From Paludibacteraceae bacterium (GTDB taxonomy: Bacteria > Bacteroidota > Bacteroidia > Bacteroidales > Paludibacteraceae), in NCBI GenBank assembly GCA_017391525.1, contig JAFOYE010000008.1:1-43502 (forward strand): a stretch of 43,502 bases of DNA. Direction: 5' to 3'. The number at the start of each line of letters is the position of its first letter. Position 1 is the stretch's first letter. Positions 26,682-35,913 of the stretch are shown piece by piece. The notes below the pieces were generated by a model. It was given only the letters and a program-made list of their open reading frames with translations. It made no database searches and had not been told where the DNA came from. The translations under genes and the position numbers were made by a program.

Positions 26682-28271
26682 TTAATCTTTATCCCTATAT
26701 GGAGTGTTTTTGAATCCTTTTTTGTTTAACTTTGCCACCCAATTGTTCAATGGTTTATAAAACAATTCACGGAACCAATGTGTAGTACCAAACCATCTAA
26801 CTAAAGTTGGACTTATAGAATAATAGATCCGTATAAAGAGTCTTCCGTACCACGTGTGATCTAATACATTGTCGCGGTATCTACGCAATGTCCACACTTC
26901 AGGGCAATCATAAGAACCATAAATTGCAGTTGCTATATAACATCCTTTATTAGAGTTATGTAGAACTTTTGTTATAGGTTCGTCCAAGATAGCAAATCCA
27001 TCATAAAAACTATATGATTCGTTAAATTGATATGGAATAACTAACTTGCCACATTTATCTATAAATCCCCATTTACCATCACTATTTCGTCGTACTGCAA
27101 TTGGGAAGTCTCCATATGTATTTATCTCAACCCCTGAGTATATGATATTTCCGTTCTCATCTAATAAATTTTCATAAGGAGGGTAATCGCCCCCATATTC
27201 AATGTGGTATTTTCCATACTTATGTCTTATTTTATTACCTTTGGGTATTTTACGGAGTATATTACCTTGTTTATCTATCACGTCATTTCCCATAGCACAA
27301 ATATTACCATGAAATTCGTAAGTATAAGATGGCTTATTAAAAATGCAAGGTATAACTAATTTTCCTTCTGTGTTGATGAAGCCTATTTTTTCAGAAACCT
27401 TATCTCTGACACAGCAAAGTCCTTCGCTGTACCGATAAATCTCTTTATATCTAGATGATTTAAATAAACGGTATGTTTTGATATTATAAATATACACTTC
27501 ATCTTCAATATGTATAACAACCATATCGTCAGTAGATAAATATCTAATGTCTGGACAACGTCCTCCTTTTAAGTCAAACTGGATAGGGACAATTTCTTTT
27601 CCAGTTCTAACATCTATATAACCATATTTTCCCGATAAGATGGCACCCATAACCGGAAATGGGTCACCAGAAAAATAGTCGAACTTAATAGGCACAACTA
27701 CTTCACCTTGGTGATTAATAAAACCACGTTTTCCTGTAGTTTCGCTACTTACTTCTGCTACTCCATAATGAAATTCTGAAATATGATTATATATTCCTTC
27801 TGGTATAATATATTCACCACTTTTATTAATTAACCCCGTACCTTTATCATATTTTGACCATATTGTTGCAACTCCCTCACTAAACTCAAAAGGGACTAAT
27901 GCAGCTTCTGTAAATAGATGATTACCATTGGTATCAACACATTTGAAAACTTTTTTTTCTGATGTACCAATATTAATACAGATCACTCCTTCATGTGGAA
28001 GAGGAACATCATCGCCATTGGATTTTTCACAAGGAATAAGTAAATTGCCATATTTATTAATCAATCCATATTTACCCCCTTGTTTGACTATAGCGCATTC
28101 ATTTTTGAATTGACCAACTGTTTCATATACACATGGAATAACCACAAGTCCTGTTGTATTGATAAATCCGCACTTCCCATTTACTTGCACAGGACATAAT
28201 CCATCCTCAAAGTTTCCCGCATTCTCTGCTTGGAAAATTACTTCTCCTTTTGTGTTGATAATATATTTCAT
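26682..28271 (-). CDS. WG-repeat protein with C-terminal CFI-box-like domain
   Basis: 529 aa. About seven to eight WG repeats ('GK(Y/W)G(F/L)I(N/D)..G.(L/V)(V/I)IP...') fill residues 1-430, for example GKCGFINTTGLVVIPCVYE, GKYGLINKYGNLLIPC, GKRGFINHQGEVVVPIKFD and GKWGFIDKCGKLVIPYQF; they should form beta-propeller or solenoid blades for binding. The last 85 residues, from CYIATAIYGSYDCPEVWTLR, match the short domain known as the CFI-box C-terminal domain, found on many unrelated bacterial proteins and of unknown function. There is no signal peptide. It leads a likely three-gene unit with two small genes. Confidence 0.8.
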   Translation of the reverse strand: MKYIINTKGEVIFQAENAGNFEDGLCPVQVNGKCGFINTTGLVVIPCVYETVGQFKNECAIVKQGGKYGLINKYGNLLIPCEKSNGDDVPLPHEGVICINIGTSEKKVFKCVDTNGNHLFTEAALVPFEFSEGVATIWSKYDKGTGLINKSGEYIIPEGIYNHISEFHYGVAEVSSETTGKRGFINHQGEVVVPIKFDYFSGDPFPVMGAILSGKYGYIDVRTGKEIVPIQFDLKGGRCPDIRYLSTDDMVVIHIEDEVYIYNIKTYRLFKSSRYKEIYRYSEGLCCVRDKVSEKIGFINTEGKLVIPCIFNKPSYTYEFHGNICAMGNDVIDKQGNILRKIPKGNKIRHKYGKYHIEYGGDYPPYENLLDENGNIIYSGVEINTYGDFPIAVRRNSDGKWGFIDKCGKLVIPYQFNESYSFYDGFAILDEPITKVLHNSNKGCYIATAIYGSYDCPEVWTLRRYRDNVLDHTWYGRLFIRIYYSISPTLVRWFGTTHWFRELFYKPLNNWVAKLNKKGFKNTPYRDKD

Positions 28272-28354
28272 ACTCGTTATTTTGATGTTTATTCATTTTA
28301 TATAATCTACTTTTTTCAAGTAACTCGTAATTGCCACAAAGAATTAGTTATAAC

Positions 28355-28682
28355 AAAAAAAGCGGGACTGCACTGTTGCTGTTCCGCATTTCGAGGCTCT
28401 GGTATTGCCTTTGTATCCGAACAAGCAACACAGAAGCCCACGCCGATATGTACCACACATACACACTCTCATAGTGCGTACGGAGATAGATATACATATC
28501 CCGAGGACATCAAAATGCTGCAATGCGTTGGATACTTGTGAATTTACCAGATTCCGAAATGCCAAACACATAGCGTTATTGACGCCTTTATTATGTCTGC
28601 AATTACCCACCTGAAGATAGTTAATAATTAACAACTAATAGTTACTATTTCACTATCTTTCCCAAGCGTGGGCTAATTACGG
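28355..28682 (-). ncRNA. candidate structured non-coding RNA with own promoter and terminator
   Basis: A perfect-consensus leftward promoter (28686-28716) and a terminal hairpin plus T run (28443-28355 on the minus strand) delimit about 325 nt with no convincing reading frame. Minus-strand folding by eye gives a long-range 9-bp pair AGCCCACGC (28674-28666) with GCGTGGGCT (28443-28435), a 5' hairpin AAGATAGT...ACTATCTT, a hairpin ACATA...GCGT/ACGC...TATGT, and a terminal hairpin with TGTTGC/GCAACA and GTTC/GAAC. GCGTGGGC can also pair with GTCCCGC at the 3' end, which excludes the long-range pair. It could be the Bacteroidales 6S-like RNA (Bacteroidales-1 type) or something new; I cannot identify it by eye. 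Confidence 0.6.
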
Positions 28683-28685
28683 CCA

Positions 28686-28716
28686 CAAAGGTACAATAAA
28701 ATTTGCGGATGTGCAA
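28686..28716 (-). promoter_or_regulatory. promoter of the candidate ncRNA
   Basis: Minus strand: TTG, 20-nt spacer, TACCTTTG. Transcription would start at about 28681. Confidence 0.8.
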
Positions 28717-28745
28717 GAAAAATCGCATTTTAGTGCGATTTTTCT
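28716..28745. terminator. symmetrical hairpin upstream of the ncRNA promoter
   Basis: 12-bp perfect stem AGAAAAATCGCA/TGCGATTTTTCT with a 6-nt loop. T-rich on both strands, so it may insulate the ncRNA gene from transcription on either side. Confidence 0.55.
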
Positions 28746-28754
28746 AGTGTAAGG

Positions 28755-28820
28755 TGTAAAGGCGGCGACTATGTCGCAGTTTAGAGAACGGCGCAAGGCG
28801 CCTACTGTTTAGGGTTTATG
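28755..28820. repeat. word-hairpin-word element (CTGTTTAG words), second copy
   Basis: Hairpins GGCGACtatGTCGC and GAACGGCGCaaGGCGCC separated by CAGTTTAGA and CTACTGTTTAGGGTTTA. Matches 12382-12408 at 24 of 27 bases. Confidence 0.7.
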
Positions 28821-28850
28821 GGCTATTTTTCCTCGGCACTCCTATAGGTA

Positions 28851-28905
28851 TCTAACGTGTATCTATCGTATATCTAACGTATATCTATCGTATATCAACC
28901 GTAGT
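28851..28905. repeat. 5 x 11-bp tandem array, second locus
   Basis: Five 11-bp units with consensus TCTAxCGTATA. Same unit and copy number as 12317-12371, but on the other side of the associated GAACGGCGC element. The remaining 28906-29000 shows nothing else. Confidence 0.8.
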
Positions 28906-29003
28906 TTATAGCAGGAAGACAGAGTTCTTCGACTATTTAATCGAAAGATAAGCTACAACACGATTGCAAATCTATTGTTTTCTTATAAAAAAGTGTTCGT
29001 TTA

Positions 29004-29035
29004 CTTGCACATGTGTATTTTTTGTCGTACCTTTG
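29004..29035 (+). promoter_or_regulatory. promoter of priA
   Basis: CTTG ending at 29007, a 20-nt spacer, TACCTTTG at 29028-29035. The ATG is 6 nt downstream, so the mRNA is nearly leaderless. The spacer ACATGTGTATTTTTTGT differs from the dacB promoter spacer by few bases. Confidence 0.85.
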
Positions 29036-29041
29036 CAGCAA

Positions 29042-31402
29042 ATGATGAACCAATCACTCTACGATATTATTCTTCCGTTGGCCATTGCGGATGTGTATAC
29101 CTACAATATCCCTGAAGCCTTATTGCCTATCGCCAATCGCCAATCGCCAATAACTGGCTGTCGGGTATTGGTGCCTCTTGGCAAGAAAAGTATCATAGGT
29201 ATCATCTACCGCCAACACGAGGGCGAACTGCCTGCAAGTGTGAAAGTGCGCGACGTGTTACAAATAGTGGATGAGACACCTATCATCACGACTGAGCAGC
29301 TAAAGCTATGGGAATGGTTGTCAAGCTATTACATGTGCACCTTGGGCGAGGTAATGGCGGCTGCCCTACCCTCCGAAATCATCGACGACAACTACTCTGC
29401 AGCCACTACCCAATACATACAACTATCTCCTGCTTACCTAGCCAAAGAAGCCCAACAACAGTTGATCGGAGAATTAAAACGTGCCAAAAAACAAGAACAA
29501 TTGGTGCGGGACTTCCTCCGTTTGGCGCAAAATTATCAGCTAGAGAGACGCTTGCTCTTAGAGCAAACTGGCGTGAGCGGTGCTATCTTGAGAATATTGA
29601 TTGACAAAGGTGTTTTCCTCGAAGAGCAACGCCCTATGTCAAGACTACAACAATACACAGGCGAAACACAAGCGCCTCATACACTAGACCAACAACAATC
29701 CAAAGCACTAGCGGCTATTCAACAAGCGTGGGAAAAGACTCCTGTCACACTCTTGCATGGAGTAACCTCTAGCGGAAAAACAGAGGTCTATATTCATCTC
29801 ATTGATCAAGTCCTCAAACAAGGAAAGCAAGTGCTCTACCTAGTACCAGAGATTGCCCTCACCACCCAACTCACCGACCGCTTGCGTGCCGTCTTCGGAG
29901 AGCAATTGGTGGTGTATCATTCCCGCTTTTCAAATGCAGAACGAGTGGAGATTTATAATCAAGTTCAATATAGTTCAACAATGGTTCAACATAGTTCAAA
30001 ATTGTCTTCCGAGAAAAAAACAATACTGAACAACTTTGAACGCGAAGCATTGAACTACGCTGAACAGGTAGATACCCCAAAAACAAGGGGTAGGCTCATA
30101 TTGGGTGCGCGGTCGGCCATCTTCCTGCCATTCAGCGATTTGGGACTGATTATTGTGGATGAAGAGCATGAGCCTAGTTACAAGCAGCAAGATCCTGCTC
30201 CTCGCTATCATGCGCGTTCTGCAGCCATCATGATGGCCCATTGGTACGGAGCGAAAGTGCTATTGGGAACAGCGACACCTTCCATTGAGAGTTATCACAA
30301 TGCATTGAGTGGAAAATATGGTTTGGTGAAGATGAAAGAGCGTTTTCAGGGATTGCAATTGCCTCAAATTACAATGATTGATCTGCAACGCCAATACCAT
30401 CGCAAAGAGATGTACGGGCATTTTGCAGACCCATTGGTGGATCGAATACGCGAGGAATTGGCAAAAGGTAAACAAGTGATCCTCTTCCAAAATCGTAGAG
30501 GATATGCACCCGTCCTGCAATGTGCTAAGTGTGGCGAAGCACCTAAGTGCCCGAACTGCGATGTGACGATGACCTATCACAAAGCCACCAACGCACTCGT
30601 TTGTCACTACTGCGGACATAGCACACGCATACCTAGCCAATGCCCCAAATGTGGAGGAGAAATGCGTACACAAGGTTTTGGTACCGAGCGTTTGGAGGAA
30701 GAGATCAAGGGACTATTCCCTGAGGCACGTGTAGCGCGTATGGATCTAGACTCTACACGCAAGAAAGATAGTTATCAACAGATTATAGATGATTTTGCTG
30801 CTCATCGTGTAGATATTCTGATTGGTACGCAGATGGTGACCAAAGGTTTGCACTTTAATGATGTGAGCCTAGTGGCAGTATTGCAAGCAGACTCGCTATT
30901 GAATATGCCGGATTTCCGCAGCTACGAACAAGCCTTCCAAATGCTGGAACAAGTCAGCGGACGCGCCGGCAGAACAGGCAGTCAAGGAGAGGTGATGATT
31001 CAGACCTTCAATCTAAAGAATCCTGTATTTGAGTATCTCAAGGCACATGATTACGAAGGATTATACAAGCAACAAATAGCAGAGCGAGAGTTATTTAAAT
31101 ATCCACCTTACCAACGAGTAATCATGTTGACACTACGCCATCGTGATCTTGGTCGTTTGGATGCCGCAGCAACGCTATTGCAACAACGCTTGCAGCAGAG
31201 TTTTGGCAAGCGAGTGTCAGGGGTAATCATTCCCTCTGTGACTAAAATTAGCAATCAATGGGTGCGTCAAATACGCATGCGTATAGAGTCAACCGCTAAT
31301 ATCGCTAGGGCAAAAGCGTTGCTCAAAGAGCATATCATCTTTGTGCAGCAACAAGAGAAATGCAAAGGCACCATTATTCTGCCTGATGTTGATCCTATGT
31401 AG
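29042..31402 (+). CDS. priA: primosomal replication-restart helicase PriA
   Basis: 3'-5' DExH helicase that rebuilds replisomes at stalled forks. Walker A LLHGVTSSGKTE, Walker B IIVDEEHEPSYKQQ, a zinc-binding insert (CAKCGEAPKCPNC...CHYCG...CPKCGG) and late helicase motifs QVSGRAGRTG are intact. The reading frame is open further upstream to 28964, but that would run through the promoter; I start at the ATG behind the -7 box (786 aa). Two in-frame insertions have repeat-like DNA: residues 30-37 (three TCGCCAA heptamers) and about residues 306-348 (TTCAAC words, GAACGCGAAGCA core), the latter just before the conserved LILGARSAIFLPF. Confidence 0.94.
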   Translation: MMNQSLYDIILPLAIADVYTYNIPEALLPIANRQSPITGCRVLVPLGKKSIIGIIYRQHEGELPASVKVRDVLQIVDETPIITTEQLKLWEWLSSYYMCTLGEVMAAALPSEIIDDNYSAATTQYIQLSPAYLAKEAQQQLIGELKRAKKQEQLVRDFLRLAQNYQLERRLLLEQTGVSGAILRILIDKGVFLEEQRPMSRLQQYTGETQAPHTLDQQQSKALAAIQQAWEKTPVTLLHGVTSSGKTEVYIHLIDQVLKQGKQVLYLVPEIALTTQLTDRLRAVFGEQLVVYHSRFSNAERVEIYNQVQYSSTMVQHSSKLSSEKKTILNNFEREALNYAEQVDTPKTRGRLILGARSAIFLPFSDLGLIIVDEEHEPSYKQQDPAPRYHARSAAIMMAHWYGAKVLLGTATPSIESYHNALSGKYGLVKMKERFQGLQLPQITMIDLQRQYHRKEMYGHFADPLVDRIREELAKGKQVILFQNRRGYAPVLQCAKCGEAPKCPNCDVTMTYHKATNALVCHYCGHSTRIPSQCPKCGGEMRTQGFGTERLEEEIKGLFPEARVARMDLDSTRKKDSYQQIIDDFAAHRVDILIGTQMVTKGLHFNDVSLVAVLQADSLLNMPDFRSYEQAFQMLEQVSGRAGRTGSQGEVMIQTFNLKNPVFEYLKAHDYEGLYKQQIAERELFKYPPYQRVIMLTLRHRDLGRLDAAATLLQQRLQQSFGKRVSGVIIPSVTKISNQWVRQIRMRIESTANIARAKALLKEHIIFVQQQEKCKGTIILPDVDPM
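29130..29150 (+). repeat. heptamer tandem repeat inside the priA N-terminus
   Basis: Three copies of TCGCCAA (21 bp, 7 codons) encoding part of PIANRQSPIT, at a place where PriA proteins normally have only a short link before GCRVLVP. Confidence 0.75.
29957..30075 (+). repeat. word-hairpin-word element inserted in frame in priA
   Basis: GTTCAATATAGTTCAA and GTTCAACATAGTTCAA words, then TTTGAACGCGAAGCATTGAAC. Positions 30027-30055 equal the inverted 15890-15918 with one mismatch. It encodes about 40 extra residues in PriA. Confidence 0.85.
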
Positions 31403-31535
31403 GACGCCCTTCGAGCTATAGGACGCGGCAAAGCCGCTATAGGCTATAGGCGAGAGGCGAGAGGTTAGAGGTTCAGACGCAGCAGAGCTGCTGTTCGGAT
31501 ATCACTCCTAAACTCCTAAACTTCTGAACTCCTGA
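31401..31535. repeat. word-hairpin-word elements behind priA
   Basis: The priA stop codon TAG is part of the element's first word (TAGGACGCCC). GGACGCGGCaaaGCCGC, TATAGGCTATAGG, GAGAGGCGAGAGG, a hairpin GCAGCAgagCTGCTG and ACTCCTAAACTCCTAAAC words follow. At least two word families are joined. Confidence 0.75.
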
Positions 31536-31548
31536 ACTAAGATAAAAC

Positions 31549-31580
31549 AACAAGAGACTCCCGAATGGAAGTCTCTTGTT
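31549..31580 (-). terminator. terminator of the rpoBC operon
   Basis: 11-bp perfect stem AACAAGAGACT/AGTCTCTTGTT with a 10-nt loop. On the minus strand it is followed by GTTTTATC. It lies 26 bp behind the rpoC stop codon. Confidence 0.8.
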
Positions 31581-31605
31581 TGTTATGGAATCTATGATAG
31601 GATTC

Positions 31606-34600
31606 TTAGAGTTCGTTGAGTTCCTCTTGACGGAGTTGAGCCTCAGCCACTGCAGCAGCGCGAGCTGCTTGGATAGCAGCATACTCTTCAGCATTGTGAA
31701 CCACAATATGTTGCCAATCGCGGAGACCAGTACCTGCAGGGATCTTGTTACCGCAGATCACGTTCTCCTTCATGCCCTCAAGGTAGTCAACCTTACCTTG
31801 GATAGCAGCCTCGTTGAGTACCTTGGTGGTCTCTTGGAAGGAAGCAGCAGACATGAATGACTTGGTAGCAAGAGCAGCACGTGTGATACCTTGGAGCACT
31901 TGGCTAGCAGTTGCACACATTGCCTCACGAGCTACAACGAGCTTCTTATCTTTACGACGTAGGCTAGAGTTCTCATCGTGGAGGCGACGAGCTGTAACGA
32001 TTTGACCCTTCTTGAGAGTCTCGCTGTCACCAGCGTCGGTTACAACTTTCTTACCCCAGATACGATCGTTCTCCTCAAGGAAGTCAATCTTATCAACGAT
32101 TTGTTTCTCAAGATAACGTGTATCACCAGCGTCTTGGATCTCTACCTTACGCATCATTTGGCGAACGATGATCTCGAAGTGCTTATCGTTGATCTCCACA
32201 CCTTGCATACGGTAAACAGATTGTGCCTCGTTAACGATGTAATCTTGAACCGCGGTAGGACCTTGGATAGCCAAGATATCGTCTGGAGTGATAGCACCGT
32301 CAGAGAGAGCTACACCAGCGCGAACATAATCGCCCTCTTGTACGAGGATTTGTTTACCAAGTGGTATGAGGTAAGACTTAACCTCACCCAACTTAGAGGT
32401 GATAGTAAGCTCGCGGTTACCACGTTTAACACGACCGAAGCTAACCTCACCATCAATCTCAGCTACGATAGCTGGGTTAGATGGGTTACGTGCCTCAAAG
32501 AGTTCGGTTACACGTGGAAGACCACCGGTAATATCGCCTGCAGTACCGAATGAGCGAGTTTGGGTAAAGAGTGAATCACCAACCTTAACCTCAGCACCAT
32601 CCTCGTTTACGAGCAATGCCTTAACTGGGAGGTTGTAAGTACGCAAGATATTGCCCTCTGCATCCAAGATATGAGCAACTGGCATCTTGGTCTTATCTTT
32701 GGTTTCGATGATAGTAACCTCTTTCTTACCTGTTTGATCATCAACCTCTGTCTTAGCTGTTACACCCTCAATCACATCTTCGTATTGGAGACGACCAGCT
32801 TGCTCAATAATCAATGCAGCCTTATATGGATCCCACTCACAGATTACTTTACCCTTCTCGTAAGACTCACCTGGAGTAACGAATAGTTTAGAAGCGTAAG
32901 GGATATTGAATGTAGTCAAGATTACACCTGTAGCCTCATCTACGAGACGCATCTCGTTAAGACGGCTTACTACGATAACCTCGCCAGCCTCAGTAGTGAT
33001 AGTACGCAAGTCATCGATCTCGATGCGACCCTTAGCAGGGATAGCGTAGGTATTTTGAGTTGCTGCGTTACCAGCGACACCACCAGAGTGGAAGGTACGC
33101 AATGTCAACTGTGTACCAGGCTCACCGATGGCTTGTGCAGCAATCACACCAACAGCCTCACCCTTTTGAACCATCTTACGAGTAGCCAAGTTGCGGCCGT
33201 AGCACTTAGCACATACACCACGCTTAGACTCACAAGTGAGTACTGAACGGATCTCAACAGCCTCAATACCAGCTGCCTCAATAGCCTCGCAAGCTGCCTC
33301 GCGAATCTCTTCGCCAGAAGCTACAATGAGGTTACCTTCGAGATCATAAATATCGTGAACGCTCACACGACCCAAGATACGTTGGGTGAGAGTAGCTACT
33401 ACAACGTCATTTTGCTTAACGGCACGAGCTGTCAAACCACGCAATGTACCGCAATCCTCCTCGTTGATAACCACGTCATGAGAAACGTCTACAAGACGAC
33501 GAGTCAAGTAACCTGCATCGGCAGTCTTCAACGCGGTATCGGCAAGACCCTTACGCGCACCGTGGGTAGAGATAAAGTACTCAAGCACGCTAAGACCTTC
33601 CTTAAAGTTAGAAAGAATTGGGTTCTCAATTGTTTGACGGCTGTCAGTAACACCGGCTTTTTGAGGTTTTGCCATCAAACCACGCATACCTGCGAGCTGT
33701 TTGATCTGTTGTTGTGAACCACGGGCACCAGAATCCATCATCATGAACACAGAGTTGAAACCTTGGTCAGCCTCTTTCATATGCTTCATGAGGACGCTAG
33801 TCACTTGTTTATCCACATCACCCCAAGCAGCAACGACCTTGTTATAACGCTCGTTGTCAGTCATGAGACCTTCCATATAGAGTTCGGTCACCTCTTCAAC
33901 GGTTGCGTTACCCTTAGCCACGAGTTCGTTCTTCTCCTCTGGGATAAGAATATCGTTGAGGTTGAAGCTAAGACCACCCTTGAACGCCATCTTGTAACCG
34001 AGGTCCTTGATGTTATCCAAGAAGAGAGCTGTTTGAGCCACACCACAAGTCTTGATGACGTCAGTAATGATGTTCTTCACTGCTTTCTTACCCAAAGTAA
34101 CGTTTTGGTAACCAACCTCATCTGGAACGAAGTGGTTAACCAATACACGACCAGGAGTAGTTTCTACGATAGAAGTTGTATTGGTGCGCTTGTCAAGGAT
34201 ACGTACCTTAACATTAGCGTGGATATCTACTTTACCCTCGTTGAGCGCGATCTCGCATTCCTCTGCAGAGTAGAAAGTAAGACCTTCACCCTTCACGCCT
34301 GTACGTGGTTTAGTAATATAGTAAAGACCCAAGACCATATCTTGTGATGGCACAGTAATAGGGTTACCGTTAGCTGGGTCAAGAATATTGTGCGAACCGA
34401 GCATGAGGAGTTGTGCCTCCAAGATTGCCTCGTGGCTCAATGGCAAGTGTACCGCCATTTGGTCACCGTCGAAGTCGGCGTTGAATCCGGCACAAGACAG
34501 TGGGTGCAATTGGATAGCTTTACCCTCGATCATACGTGGTTGGAAAGCCAAGATACCGTGACGGTGCAAAGTAGGAGCACGGTTCAAAAGAACTGGGTGA

Positions 34601-35901
34601 CCCTTCATTACGTTCTCGAGGATATCGAAAACAACTGGCTCTTTGCGGTCGATGATCTTCTTTGCGGACTTAACAGTCTTAACGATTCCACGCTCGATGA
34701 GTTTGCGGATGATAAATGGTTTGTAGAGCTCAGCTGCCATATCTTTTGGCAAACCGCACTCGTGCATCTTCAACTCTGGACCTACGACGATAACGGAACG
34801 TGCAGAATAGTCAACACGCTTACCGAGCAAGTTTTGACGGAAACGACCTTGTTTACCCTTCAATGAGTCAGAGAGTGACTTGAGTGGGCGGTTAGCGTCA
34901 GACTTGATAGCGGTAGTCTTTTTGCTATTATCGAAGAGTGAATCCACAGCCTCTTGCAACATACGCTTCTCGTTGCGCAAGATCACATCTGGAGCCTTGA
35001 TCTCAACGAGACGTTTGAGACGGTTGTTACGGATAATCACGCGACGATAGAGGTCGTTGAGATCAGATGTCGCGAAACGACCACCATCTAGTGGAACGAG
35101 TGGACGCAACTCTGGAGGAGTCACAGGGATGACACGCAAGATCATCCACTCAGGACGGTTTTTGCCCTTGCTAGCACGGAAGTTCTCTACTACTTGCAAA
35201 CGCTTGAGAGCCTCAGCCTTGCGTTGCATAGAAGTATCAGCATTAGCACGGTCACGCAGCTCATAGCTGAGAGAATCGAGGTCAAGACCCATCAACAACT
35301 CCTCTACAGCCTCAGCTCCCATCTTAGCGATGAACTTGTCTGGGTCAGTATCATCAAGAAGGTGGTTGTCTTGTGGAAGACGAGAGGTCAACTCCATGTA
35401 TTGATCCTCATCGAGGAGCATCTTATCGTCAACTATCTCATCGTCAATCTCTTGTCCTTTGAGTACACCTGCTTGCAATACGATATATCTCTCGTAGTAC
35501 ACTACAGACTCCAATTTCTTGGTTGGTACGCCGAGCAACGCAGCCATCTTAGATGGCAACGAACGCAAGTACCAGATATGTGTTACAGGAACCACCAACT
35601 TGATGTGGCCCATGCGCTCACGACGAACTTTCTTCTCAGTAACCTCTACACCGCAACGCTCGCAGACGATACCTTTGTAACGAATACGTTTGTACTTACC
35701 GCAATGGCACTCGTAGTCCTTAACTGGACCGAAGATGTGCTCGCAGAACAAACCATCGCGCTCAGGCTTGTAGGTACGATAGTTGATGGTCTCTGGTTTG
35801 AGAACCTCTCCCGAGCTAAGGCGCATAATCTCATCTGGAGAAGCGAGTCCAATAGAGATGCGGGAGAAACCGTTTTTCTTATTATCTTGTTTAAAAGCCA
35901 T
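31606..35901 (-). CDS. rpoC: DNA-directed RNA polymerase beta' subunit
   Basis: Largest subunit of RNA polymerase. The N-terminal zinc ribbon uses Cys65, Cys67, Cys80 and Cys83 ([19 protein letters not shown]). The catalytic NADFDGDQ motif is at residues 474-481, with Asp476, Asp478 and Asp480 holding the active-site Mg2+. The second zinc site (CGT...[13 protein letters not shown]) and the trigger-loop region after [16 protein letters not shown] are intact. 1431 aa, the usual Bacteroidota size. It begins 12 bp behind rpoB and ends the ribosomal-protein/polymerase operon. Confidence 0.98.
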   Translation of the reverse strand: MAFKQDNKKNGFSRISIGLASPDEIMRLSSGEVLKPETINYRTYKPERDGLFCEHIFGPVKDYECHCGKYKRIRYKGIVCERCGVEVTEKKVRRERMGHIKLVVPVTHIWYLRSLPSKMAALLGVPTKKLESVVYYERYIVLQAGVLKGQEIDDEIVDDKMLLDEDQYMELTSRLPQDNHLLDDTDPDKFIAKMGAEAVEELLMGLDLDSLSYELRDRANADTSMQRKAEALKRLQVVENFRASKGKNRPEWMILRVIPVTPPELRPLVPLDGGRFATSDLNDLYRRVIIRNNRLKRLVEIKAPDVILRNEKRMLQEAVDSLFDNSKKTTAIKSDANRPLKSLSDSLKGKQGRFRQNLLGKRVDYSARSVIVVGPELKMHECGLPKDMAAELYKPFIIRKLIERGIVKTVKSAKKIIDRKEPVVFDILENVMKGHPVLLNRAPTLHRHGILAFQPRMIEGKAIQLHPLSCAGFNADFDGDQMAVHLPLSHEAILEAQLLMLGSHNILDPANGNPITVPSQDMVLGLYYITKPRTGVKGEGLTFYSAEECEIALNEGKVDIHANVKVRILDKRTNTTSIVETTPGRVLVNHFVPDEVGYQNVTLGKKAVKNIITDVIKTCGVAQTALFLDNIKDLGYKMAFKGGLSFNLNDILIPEEKNELVAKGNATVEEVTELYMEGLMTDNERYNKVVAAWGDVDKQVTSVLMKHMKEADQGFNSVFMMMDSGARGSQQQIKQLAGMRGLMAKPQKAGVTDSRQTIENPILSNFKEGLSVLEYFISTHGARKGLADTALKTADAGYLTRRLVDVSHDVVINEEDCGTLRGLTARAVKQNDVVVATLTQRILGRVSVHDIYDLEGNLIVASGEEIREAACEAIEAAGIEAVEIRSVLTCESKRGVCAKCYGRNLATRKMVQKGEAVGVIAAQAIGEPGTQLTLRTFHSGGVAGNAATQNTYAIPAKGRIEIDDLRTITTEAGEVIVVSRLNEMRLVDEATGVILTTFNIPYASKLFVTPGESYEKGKVICEWDPYKAALIIEQAGRLQYEDVIEGVTAKTEVDDQTGKKEVTIIETKDKTKMPVAHILDAEGNILRTYNLPVKALLVNEDGAEVKVGDSLFTQTRSFGTAGDITGGLPRVTELFEARNPSNPAIVAEIDGEVSFGRVKRGNRELTITSKLGEVKSYLIPLGKQILVQEGDYVRAGVALSDGAITPDDILAIQGPTAVQDYIVNEAQSVYRMQGVEINDKHFEIIVRQMMRKVEIQDAGDTRYLEKQIVDKIDFLEENDRIWGKKVVTDAGDSETLKKGQIVTARRLHDENSSLRRKDKKLVVAREAMCATASQVLQGITRAALATKSFMSAASFQETTKVLNEAAIQGKVDYLEGMKENVICGNKIPAGTGLRDWQHIVVHNAEEYAAIQAARAAAVAEAQLRQEELNEL

Positions 35902-35913
35902 AATTCTTGAATT

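Noticed and set aside
28344..28634. 96-codon minus-strand reading frame in the space before priA
   Set aside because: Odd composition (many Cys/Arg), no start context, and it overlaps strong RNA stems and the terminator of the candidate ncRNA.
28964..29041. N-terminal extension of priA
   Set aside because: It would be translated from DNA that contains the promoter; homologous PriA proteins begin near MMNQSLYDI.
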